The notes beneath the pieces were generated by a model. It searched no databases, was not told where the DNA came from, and saw only the letters and a program-made list of their open reading frames with translations. The translations under genes were made by a program, and so were the position numbers. A stretch of 6,836 nt of DNA from Actinomycetes bacterium (GTDB taxonomy: Bacteria > Actinomycetota > Acidimicrobiia > Acidimicrobiales > RAAP-2): contig JAJZSM010000084.1 of assembly GCA_021849765.1 (NCBI GenBank), positions 1 through 6,836 on the forward strand. Direction: 5' to 3'. Shown here in pieces: positions 1 to 5,024 of the stretch (positions within the stretch are counted from its first letter, which is position 1; each line of letters begins with the position of its first letter).

Positions 1-64
1 GGATTTGAACCGGGGACCTCTGCGTCCCGAACGCAGCGCGCTAACCAAACTGCGCTACAGCCCG
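1..64 (-). tRNA. tRNA-Pro(CGG), 3' part cut by window edge
   Basis: The complementary strand folds as a tRNA. The 5' acceptor strand CGGGCTG is at 64-58, the D-stem GCGC/GCGC at 55-52 and 41-38, and the anticodon stem CTGCG/CGCAG at 36-32 and 24-20. The seven-base loop TTCGGGA is at 31-25, the variable region AGGTC at 19-15, the T-stem strand CCCGG at 14-10 and the T-loop TTCAAAT at 9-3. The anticodon CGG (29-27) reads the proline codon CCG. The CGG start and the TTCGGGA loop resemble known bacterial tRNA-Pro(CGG). The rest of the T-stem, the 3' acceptor strand and the discriminator base lie outside the window. The gene follows the CBS-domain gene on the same strand after a 58-bp gap and may be co-transcribed with it. 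Confidence 0.93.
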
Positions 65-102
65 CAGCGAGTTACCCCGCAGCCCGAACATCCTACTCGC
101 TG
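65..102 (-). repeat. Inverted repeat abutting the tRNA-Pro 5' end
   Basis: CAGCGAGT (65-72) and ACTCGCTG (95-102) are perfect 8-bp inverted copies separated by 22 nt. In the leftward transcript this is a stem-loop between the CBS-gene stop and the mature tRNA 5' end at 64. The loop holds a second copy of the tRNA acceptor 5' strand, CGGGCTG (86-80). No U-run follows, so a classical intrinsic terminator is not supported. A tRNA-leader processing structure is possible, as is chance. Confidence 0.45.
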
Positions 103-122
103 GCGAACCGGCGACCTCGGCG

Positions 123-950
123 TCATTCCTCGGCTTCGGCGGGCGCGGGTGGCTTGTACTCGACGACGACCTCGCTGATGCGACGCCGCTCGAGGGACTG
201 GACGCGGAACGTCCAGGCGCCGAAGGTGTAGGTCGCGCCTGGCGACGGAATCTCACCGGCGAGGTCGAGGATGAAACCGGCGATGGTGACGTACTCGCCC
301 TCGGGGATTACGAGGCCCAGTTCCTCGTTCACCCGGTCCACGTGGGTCTGGCCGTCGACGAGCCAGCGTCCGTCGCGGATCCGTACGATAGTCGCCTCGT
401 CATCGTCGTCGAACTCGTCGGCGAGGTCCCCAACGAGCTGTTCGAGGATGTCGCGGATGGAGACGACGCCGGCCACGCCGCCGTGCTCGTCGAGTACGAG
501 TGCGAAGGTGCGGCGCTGCTCGCGCATCTCGCCGAGACTCTCGAGCAGGTCCAAGGTCTCGGGCAGCAGGAGCGGGCGACGGATTTTGCGCGCGATCTCA
601 TCGGCGTCGGGCAAGGACACTCCGATTGCACGTCGGACCGTGGTGCTGCGGAAGAGGTCGTTGACGAGCAGCACGCCGTCGACGTCGTCGAGGTCGCCAT
701 TGACGACGGGGAAGCATGAGTGTCCGGTATCGCGGACGGCTTCGGCGACCGCCTCGGGAGTGACCGGCACCGTGAGAAAGGCGACATCCACCCGTGGGGT
801 CATGACGTCACGGAGTTCGAGCTTGGCGAGTTGGTCGACGCGCGCGTGAATCGCGTCCGCTTCAGGCGATCGTTTCACCACGTCGGTCTGACCAGTGACG
901 CGTGCTCGGAATCGGGCGAACGCCGACCTCGCCGGTCGGTCGTCGCTCAC
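123..950 (-). CDS. CBS-pair / CorC_HlyC domain protein without DUF21 (soluble CorC/YbeX-like)
   Basis: This is a soluble protein of about 275 aa counted from the GTG at 950. A short basic N-terminus leads to VMTPR (residues 49-53), the usual entry to the first CBS motif. A second CBS motif contains DEHGGVAGVVS (about 154-164), followed by an acidic stretch (VGDLADEFDDDDE, from 173). The C-terminal CorC_HlyC (transporter-associated) domain begins near RDGRWLVDG (about 192-200). No membrane segment is visible and the DUF21 domain of full CorC/CNNM-type transporters is absent, as in E. coli CorC/YbeX. CBS pairs of this kind generally bind adenosine nucleotides; links to Mg/Co efflux or ribosome metabolism come from the family only. 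The GTG at 950 overlaps the upstream stop as GTGA, suggesting coupled translation. An in-frame GTG at 986, preceded by GAGGA six bases upstream, would add 12 residues and cannot be excluded. The domain call is firm, the cellular role is not. Confidence 0.88.
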   Translation of the reverse strand: MSDDRPARSAFARFRARVTGQTDVVKRSPEADAIHARVDQLAKLELRDVMTPRVDVAFLTVPVTPEAVAEAVRDTGHSCFPVVNGDLDDVDGVLLVNDLFRSTTVRRAIGVSLPDADEIARKIRRPLLLPETLDLLESLGEMREQRRTFALVLDEHGGVAGVVSIRDILEQLVGDLADEFDDDDEATIVRIRDGRWLVDGQTHVDRVNEELGLVIPEGEYVTIAGFILDLAGEIPSPGATYTFGAWTFRVQSLERRRISEVVVEYKPPAPAEAEE

Positions 951-1372
951 TTCGAGGAGGTGACCCGAACCGTGGACGGACGCCACGAGTCGTCCTCGTA
1001 CTCCTCACCACGCAGCAAAGCCCGCACCGCGGTACGCACGCGGTGAGCGTCGAGCGGCTTGACGACGAAGCCCTCGACGCCGCTACGACGGGCGAGGAAG
1101 ACGTCGGCGCGACGGTCGAGCAACATCAGGATCGCGACGGGCTCCGCGGCGCCGTAGGACTCCTCATTGCGCAATTCGAGGGCGATGGCCATGCCGCCCA
1201 TGGAGCCGACCTGGAGGTCGACGACGACGAGGTCGACGTCGCCCTCCTTCACTCGTGCGAGCACCTCGCGGCCCGACTCGGCCTCTTCGACGGTGACGTC
1301 AGGACCCTCGAGCATCGTTCGAAGGTCGGAACGCAGGGCGGGCAAATCACTGACGAGAAGAACGGTGGCCAC
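947..1372 (-). CDS. Single-domain response regulator (atypical receiver)
   Basis: This 141-aa protein is a lone CheY-like receiver with a short tail and no output domain. The phosphoacceptor-type aspartate is D52 in VDLVVVDL. The conserved lysine is K105 in VVKPLD. The acidic pair after strand 1, normally two Asp/Glu, is S8-D9. The Thr/Ser switch position after strand 4 reads leucine (AILMLLDRRAD, L84/L85). Phosphorylation or its usual conformational relay may therefore be weakened; this is inference from an unaided alignment. The start is GTG at 1372. No Shine-Dalgarno sequence precedes it, but TACGCT lies 7 nt upstream, fitting a leaderless transcript. No histidine kinase is in view, so it is an orphan here. 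Its stop overlaps the GTG of the CBS/CorC gene, which suggests a two-gene unit. Confidence 0.85.
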   Translation of the reverse strand: MATVLLVSDLPALRSDLRTMLEGPDVTVEEAESGREVLARVKEGDVDLVVVDLQVGSMGGMAIALELRNEESYGAAEPVAILMLLDRRADVFLARRSGVEGFVVKPLDAHRVRTAVRALLRGEEYEDDSWRPSTVRVTSSK

Positions 1373-1379
1373 GTCGTCA

Positions 1380-1385
1380 AGCGTA
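1380..1385 (-). promoter_or_regulatory. Putative -10 element, leaderless promoter of the response regulator
   Basis: TACGCT (TANNNT) on the minus strand ends 7 nt before the GTG at 1372, which would place transcription start at or next to the start codon. No good -35 hexamer is present at 17-18 nt; instead that position is occupied by the inverted repeat at 1394-1414. Leaderless mRNAs with this spacing are common in actinomycetes. Confidence 0.45.
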
Positions 1386-1393
1386 GCGGAGAC

Positions 1394-1414
1394 AGGATTT
1401 CCGGGGGAAATCCT
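1394..1414. promoter_or_regulatory. Perfect 9-bp dyad (candidate operator) between response regulator and WhiB gene
   Basis: AGGATTTCC (1394-1402) and GGAAATCCT (1406-1414) are exact reverse complements separated by GGG. The 21-bp dyad sits in the divergent spacer, over the expected -35 position of the leftward promoter (-10 at 1380-1385) and 27 bp upstream of the putative -35 of the rightward WhiB promoter. Perfection, short spacing and position favour a site for a dimeric regulator. An RNA hairpin would require a leftward transcript starting further upstream than the proposed one. I cannot assign it to a known regulator. Confidence 0.55.
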
Positions 1415-1441
1415 CGTGCGGGCGGTCGGTGGTAACGAAAA

Positions 1442-1470
1442 TTGGCCTTGCCCTCGTCGGGTGCGATAAG
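1442..1470 (+). promoter_or_regulatory. Putative sigma70-type promoter of the WhiB-like gene
   Basis: TTGGCC (1442-1447) and GATAAG (1465-1470) are separated by 17 bp, each matching four of six consensus positions. Transcription would begin near 1477 and give a leader of under 30 nt before the ATG at 1505. A G7 run (1495-1501) followed by AAG precedes the start codon and may act as a purine-rich ribosome-binding tract. This is a pattern match only. Confidence 0.35.
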
Positions 1471-1504
1471 TAGTGTTCGCTCGTTGGCCGAAGCGGGGGG
1501 GAAG

Positions 1505-1753
1505 ATGGCGATATCACCGGCACCGTGGACCGAGTTGAGTGCCTGTCGCGGAAGTGAGCGCGCCCTGTTCTACGCGCCCGACGCCAGTGAACGCAAAGAG
1601 CAGCGGCTCCAGCGTGAACTCGCGGCCAAGCGGATCTGCCAGCACTGCGCTGTGCGCGAGGAGTGCCTCGCGAGCGCCCTCGACCGGCACGAGAGTCACG
1701 GGATCTGGGGCGGCCTCAACGAGGTGGAGCGGCGAGGGCTACTGCGTAGCTGA
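1505..1753 (+). CDS. WhiB-like (Wbl) iron-sulfur transcription factor, short form
   Basis: This 82-aa protein carries the Wbl signature. The four cluster ligands are C14 (SACRGSE), C45 and C48 (ICQHC) and C54 (REECL), with spacing C-x30-C-x2-C-x5-C. The turn GIWGG (residues 66-70) is followed by [12 protein letters not shown] to the end. Wbl proteins are actinobacterial regulators that hold a [4Fe-4S] cluster sensitive to O2 or NO and often act with the principal sigma factor. The ATG at 1505 is preferred over an upstream in-frame TTG at 1442, because the family starts shortly before the first cysteine and the TTG falls in the putative promoter. The protein stops about eight residues after the ERR of the turn region, without the longer basic tail seen in many Wbl proteins. 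Its last 15 bases overlap the VKOR gene end on the other strand. Which Wbl class it belongs to cannot be settled from the sequence alone. Confidence 0.94.
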   Translation: MAISPAPWTELSACRGSERALFYAPDASERKEQRLQRELAAKRICQHCAVREECLASALDRHESHGIWGGLNEVERRGLLRS

Positions 1754-2209
1754 CTGTCGGCTCAACTGGTTGGGGGCCACTCGCGCGATGAGCACGAAGA
1801 GCAGGAAGGTTACGACGTGCACGCCCGTGCACCACTCGCAGATGTGGCCGACGTAGAGCAGTTCGGCGGCGACCAGCCACAAGACGAAGGCCATCGAACC
1901 GGTGATGATCACGACGCGGGCCACGTGCACGGCGTAGGACGATGCCCGCCAGCCCCAGGGTGAGTTGAGCGCCACGAGCACGACGTAACCGACGAGCCCC
2001 ACGACTGCGACGGGCATTCCGAGGACATAGGACTGCGGTGACGAGGTGACGGTGTCGCAGTTGAACAGGCCGGTCGTCGAGCAGGCGAGGAATTTGTTGC
2101 CCTCGAAGTGCGTGAACGTGAGGTACGCGGCGATGCCCAAGCCGATGAGGCTCAGCGCGAACGTCGAGTAGACGACCGCGCGTGAGACCTCGCCGGCTCG
2201 CCGGCTCAC
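1739..2209 (-). CDS. VKOR-family membrane disulfide-forming enzyme
   Basis: This integral membrane protein, 156 aa from the GTG at 2209, belongs to the vitamin K epoxide reductase family. Members pass electrons from a thioredoxin-fold partner to a quinone and so make disulfides outside the cytoplasm, a DsbB-like role. Visible features are a first membrane helix (about 12-32), a loop cysteine pair C43 and C51 ([15 protein letters not shown]), the segment [14 protein letters not shown] opening helix 2, a third helix (about 95-119), and the quinone-proximal CEWC motif (C124, C127) at the start of helix 4. These are the four cysteines expected for an active VKOR. It lacks the fused thioredoxin domain of some bacterial VKORs; the adjacent DUF929 protein could supply it. 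The GTG overlaps the upstream stop as GTGA. A GTG at 2257 would add 16 charged residues and is less likely. Confidence 0.93.
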   Translation of the reverse strand: MSRRAGEVSRAVVYSTFALSLIGLGIAAYLTFTHFEGNKFLACSTTGLFNCDTVTSSPQSYVLGMPVAVVGLVGYVVLVALNSPWGWRASSYAVHVARVVIITGSMAFVLWLVAAELLYVGHICEWCTGVHVVTFLLFVLIARVAPNQLSRQSATQ

Positions 2210-3129
2210 TTGATGCCGAGTGCTTTCTTCGCCGCGGTCACGCCGGGGCTCGCGCACACGGTGCTCGGCTGGTTCTTCGTGAGTACGCAGTACGCCGCCG
2301 TCTCGTAGTTCGCGGTGGCGACGATCGCGGCGGTAACCGGATTGGTCGGGTCGCTGAGACCGGCCGCAATGGTGTCACGCGTCACGCCGGCGAGCAGCTG
2401 CGGGGTGAAACTCGCGCCCGAGATCAGGAACCTGTTACCGATGGAGACAAAGGGGATCGAGTAGTTCTGTTGGGAGGTCATGCCCGGGATGTACTTGGAC
2501 GTGTCGTATTTCTGGAAGTCGGCGGACTCGACCTTCGAGGGTGTCTGAAGCGCCGAGTAGAAATTGGTTGCGTTGTCCCACACGTTGGTGTACTGCTCGA
2601 TCGACCGGAACGCCAGGTACTTGGACTTGTAGTGGGCCTTGACGAAGGTGAAGGTGGGTGTGCCGGGGTACGCCTCGCCCGGCTTGGTCGAACTGATCAT
2701 GTCACCAAGGCCAGTGAAGGTGCCGAAGCGGCTGAGGGCCACGATGGTCGGCCACCGTTCGGCCGCGCAGAAGGGGCAGTACTCGGCCCCAAGGTAGAAG
2801 ACTTCGGGCAGGGTCGCGCTGCCCGAGGATGCGGTGAGCGGTGGCTGGCCCTTGACGGGGATTGGCGGGGAGATAGGAACGGCCGGCGACTTGACACCGA
2901 CGGTATTGAAGACCGAGGCGGGGATGTTCGTGACCTCGTTGGCCACGGTCGCGCTGGTCGCCTGGTACGGGGTGCCCCCGGTCGTCGAGGAGCCCGTTGC
3001 CACCTTGATGATGACTAGCGCTGCCACCACCACGACGACGAGTCCGACGGCGACCCAGGTGAAGAGTCCGGCCGGGCGGCCAGTGGTCGCGGGGGCGGGG
3101 GTCCGCTTGGCGGGGGGTTTCTTAGCCAC
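2206..3129 (-). CDS. DUF929 membrane-anchored thioredoxin-fold protein with CPFC motif
   Basis: This 307-aa protein has a short basic, proline-rich cytoplasmic N-terminus and one membrane anchor (about 22-41). A Ser/Thr/Pro-rich linker leads to an extracytoplasmic domain with [17 protein letters not shown] (111-126), in which C118 and C121 form the redox-type CxxC typical of DUF929. A second cysteine pair, C281 and C292, lies near the C-terminus. The direct overlap with the VKOR gene supports a DsbA-like role: an oxidase or isomerase of secreted proteins reoxidised by VKOR. The family is officially of unknown function, so this role is inference. The GTG start at 3129 is supported by AAGGAG (3139-3134) four bases upstream and by the anchor beginning 21 residues in. 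Confidence 0.9.
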   Translation of the reverse strand: MAKKPPAKRTPAPATTGRPAGLFTWVAVGLVVVVVAALVIIKVATGSSTTGGTPYQATSATVANEVTNIPASVFNTVGVKSPAVPISPPIPVKGQPPLTASSGSATLPEVFYLGAEYCPFCAAERWPTIVALSRFGTFTGLGDMISSTKPGEAYPGTPTFTFVKAHYKSKYLAFRSIEQYTNVWDNATNFYSALQTPSKVESADFQKYDTSKYIPGMTSQQNYSIPFVSIGNRFLISGASFTPQLLAGVTRDTIAAGLSDPTNPVTAAIVATANYETAAYCVLTKNQPSTVCASPGVTAAKKALGIK

Positions 3130-3133
3130 GATG

Positions 3134-3160
3134 CTCCTTCACGAGTACCGCACAAACTTA
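3134..3160 (-). promoter_or_regulatory. -10-like element and Shine-Dalgarno of the DUF929-VKOR operon
   Basis: On the minus strand TAAGTT (3160-3155) fits a -10 hexamer. It would give a leader of under 20 nt containing AAGGAG (3139-3134), four bases before the GTG at 3129. No convincing -35 is seen. This gene therefore has a conventional ribosome site, unlike its divergent Nudix neighbour. Confidence 0.45.
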
Positions 3161-3201
3161 GTGGAAGCCCAGACCCGCTCAGACATCGCGGACCGGGTGG
3201 G

Positions 3202-3207
3202 TAGGTT
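3202..3207 (+). promoter_or_regulatory. Putative -10 element, leaderless promoter of the Nudix gene
   Basis: TAGGTT (TANNNT) ends 6 nt before the ATG at 3214, and no Shine-Dalgarno sequence is present, fitting a transcript beginning at the start codon. The hexamer lies inside a G-rich tract (GGG-T-GGG-TA-GG-TT-GGG, 3195-3210). Confidence 0.42.
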
Positions 3208-3213
3208 GGGTCC

Positions 3214-3996
3214 ATGAGCGCAGTCCTGACCCCGCGGCCGGCCTCGACGATCCTGCCACTTCGCGATAGCAGCGACGGTGTCGAAGTCCTGCTGGTGCGT
3301 CGGAACCTGAACAGTGACTTCGTGGGTGGCGCCTACGTGTTCCCCGGTGGCGCCGTCGACGCCGGGGACGACGTCTTCGAGGACCGGGTCGAGGGGCTTG
3401 ACAACCGGACCGCGTCCGAGCGGCTCGGCCTGACCTCGGGTGGCCTCGCCTACTACGTCGCCGCCTTGCGCGAACTGTACGAAGAGGCGGGGCTGCTCCT
3501 GGTGACGGGGCCCGCCGGAACGACGATGCCCGCCGACGCCGATGAGCTCGCGCGGCGGCGCGAGGACCTGAACGCTCGCCGCTGCACCTTCGCCGACGTG
3601 CTCGACGACCTCGGAGCGGTGCTGGACCTGCGCTCGGTCGCCTATCTGTCGCACTGGGTGACCCCGGTCGGCCCACCGCGGCGCTTCGACACCCGGTTCT
3701 TCGTCGTCGAGGCGCCGAGTGACCAGGTCGCCGGTCACGACGAGGGCGAGACGGTGGCGCATCGCTGGATGCGTCCGCGCGACGCGCTGGCGGCGGCGGC
3801 GAACGGCGACATCACGATGATCCTGCCCACGATCCGCAACCTGGAGTCGATTGTTGCGTTCGAGCGCGTCGCGGACGTGCTCGCGTGGGCGGGTTCGCCG
3901 CGCGACATCACCCGCGTCGAACCCCGAATGGTCGTTGACGACGGGGTGGCGACAATCCTGCTGCCCGGCGACGAGGGTTACGGGCCCGTCGACTAA
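3214..3996 (+). CDS. Nudix hydrolase, NUDT19-like
   Basis: This 260-aa protein begins with a Nudix-type strand (VEVLLVRRNLNSDFVGGAY, 23-41). It then has FPGGAVDAGD (43-52) and, after an insertion of about 30 residues, ALRELYEEAGLLL (84-96). The REL-EEAG part supplies the metal-binding glutamates of a Nudix box, so the box is split compared with the canonical 23-residue form. Split boxes, together with the later FDTRFFVVEAP and E-x-W-M-P-DAL stretches, are typical of the NUDT19 (RP2p) group, whose characterised members cleave CoA or acyl-CoA to 3',5'-ADP and a phosphopantetheine product. CoA as substrate here is inference. The ATG at 3214 follows a TANNNT hexamer by 6 nt. The gene is divergent from the DUF929-VKOR pair and convergent with the DUF4436-like gene, with only 22 bp between stops and no clear terminator. 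Confidence 0.9.
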   Translation: MSAVLTPRPASTILPLRDSSDGVEVLLVRRNLNSDFVGGAYVFPGGAVDAGDDVFEDRVEGLDNRTASERLGLTSGGLAYYVAALRELYEEAGLLLVTGPAGTTMPADADELARRREDLNARRCTFADVLDDLGAVLDLRSVAYLSHWVTPVGPPRRFDTRFFVVEAPSDQVAGHDEGETVAHRWMRPRDALAAAANGDITMILPTIRNLESIVAFERVADVLAWAGSPRDITRVEPRMVVDDGVATILLPGDEGYGPVD

Positions 3997-4018
3997 ATCG
4001 TCGCCACGACGGCCCGGC

Positions 4019-4984
4019 TCAGTTCGAGTCTCGGCCGCTTCGGTAGAGGTGCCAGGTGGGCCGGCCGATCACCGTCAGCAGGATCAGCAAGATGACCGCC
4101 TCGAGGACGAGGTCGACGCCCGTCGAGTCTGGGGGATACGACCCGACCAGGAGCGAGCGCACGCCCCAGATCCCGAGCACGAGCCCACCGATGGTGGCGA
4201 GGATGCGCTGGAAGGGTTCGAGCAACACCCCGTAGATGGAGGCGAGGGTGATGAGCATGATCAACAGGACGGTCAGCACCTTCAGATACGGGGGCCGAGA
4301 CAACGTGAGCGCGATGACCTCGTCATAGGACACGCCGTTGTCGCCGCGATGCGAGTACGTCACGAGCCGGGGTTGCGCCAGGGTCACGCGCGGGATGTCG
4401 TTGGTGATGCTGAAGGCGAGGCTTTCGCGAGCGCTCGGCGGGCTGAGCGTGGTCGTCGAGCCGCCCGAGGCGACGGTACTGATCGCGACACCGAGCAGCA
4501 AACGGTAGTGGTCGAACGGGTAGTCGATGAGGTTACCCGTGATCGGCAGCGACACCAGTTGGTTGACCTCGCCGGCGTGGTTCGGCAGGGCCACGCTCAC
4601 CGACGGCGGCGCGCCGAGCGCGTCGGCGGCGTTGGCGTGGACCGAGAAGAGCTGGACACGTTCGACCGCTTCACAGCGCAACGCGCACCGGTGGAAACCC
4701 GAGATGCGGAGTTGGACGACTTGGGTGACCTCGTCTATCGACACGGCCGCGACGTTGAGCGTCGTCGTCTCGGCCCCGTGGACCCGGGGTGGCGTGAGGT
4801 CATAGACCACGCCACCGACGGGCTGGTTGAACGTCTGGTAGAGGCTCAGCACCGCGAAGGGCAGGAGCGTCACCGAGAGCACTACCGCCGCGATGGCGAC
4901 CGCGAAGCCGGTCCGGTAGGCGCGCCGCGTGCGGGGGTCGACTCGAGGTTCGGGCTCTTCGGTCGGACTCGTCACCGCGGCCAT
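4019..4984 (-). CDS. DUF4436-like membrane protein
   Basis: This 321-aa protein counts from the ATG at 4984. One N-terminal membrane segment (about 27-48) is followed by a beta-rich, probably extracytoplasmic domain (about 50-230). That domain contains two close cysteines (C100, C104) and the motif DYPFDHY (154-160). Three hydrophobic segments follow: about 234-255, 261-281 (LGIWGVRSLL) and 291-306. This order, and the YPFD-x-Y motif, match actinobacterial DUF4436 proteins as I recall them; no function is established for that family. The frame stays open upstream into the Mrp gene, but the extra 72 residues are low-complexity Ser/Arg/Pro sequence antiparallel in character to no known domain, and the ATG at 4984 is only 40 nt after the Mrp stop, so it is chosen. 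No clear ribosome site is visible. It probably forms a leftward unit with the Mrp-type gene. Confidence 0.75.
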   Translation of the reverse strand: MAAVTSPTEEPEPRVDPRTRRAYRTGFAVAIAAVVLSVTLLPFAVLSLYQTFNQPVGGVVYDLTPPRVHGAETTTLNVAAVSIDEVTQVVQLRISGFHRCALRCEAVERVQLFSVHANAADALGAPPSVSVALPNHAGEVNQLVSLPITGNLIDYPFDHYRLLLGVAISTVASGGSTTTLSPPSARESLAFSITNDIPRVTLAQPRLVTYSHRGDNGVSYDEVIALTLSRPPYLKVLTVLLIMLITLASIYGVLLEPFQRILATIGGLVLGIWGVRSLLVGSYPPDSTGVDLVLEAVILLILLTVIGRPTWHLYRSGRDSN

Positions 4985-5024
4985 TGTCGCAGGCAGTGGA
5001 TGGTTCGTGGGGGACGGCGTCGAT

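Noticed and set aside
271..849. Rightward open frame (192 codons) opposite the CBS/CorC gene
   Set aside because: Its Ser/Thr/Arg-rich translation has no domain and lies fully antisense to a confident CBS-pair gene.
123..986. Hemolysin (HlyC) label for the CBS/CorC protein
   Set aside because: The family name is historical. No membrane or toxin feature is present, so a hemolytic role is unsupported.
1442..1504. N-terminal extension of the WhiB-like protein from a TTG
   Set aside because: The region looks like a promoter, and Wbl proteins start shortly before the first cysteine.
2182..3018. Rightward open frame (278 codons) opposite the DUF929 gene
   Set aside because: It is Arg/Gly-rich with no motif. 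The DUF929 frame with CPFC and a membrane anchor explains the region.
3997..4037. Possible bidirectional terminator between the convergent Nudix and DUF4436-like genes
   Set aside because: Only short, interrupted inverted matches (such as CGGCC/GGCCG, 5 bp with an 18-nt loop) and no T-runs on either strand.
4519..4527. YPFD motif as a sign of a pentameric ligand-gated ion channel
   Set aside because: Only the short PFD match is shared. The C-terminal part has three rather than four membrane segments, and the N-terminal anchor does not fit that fold; DUF4436 fits better.
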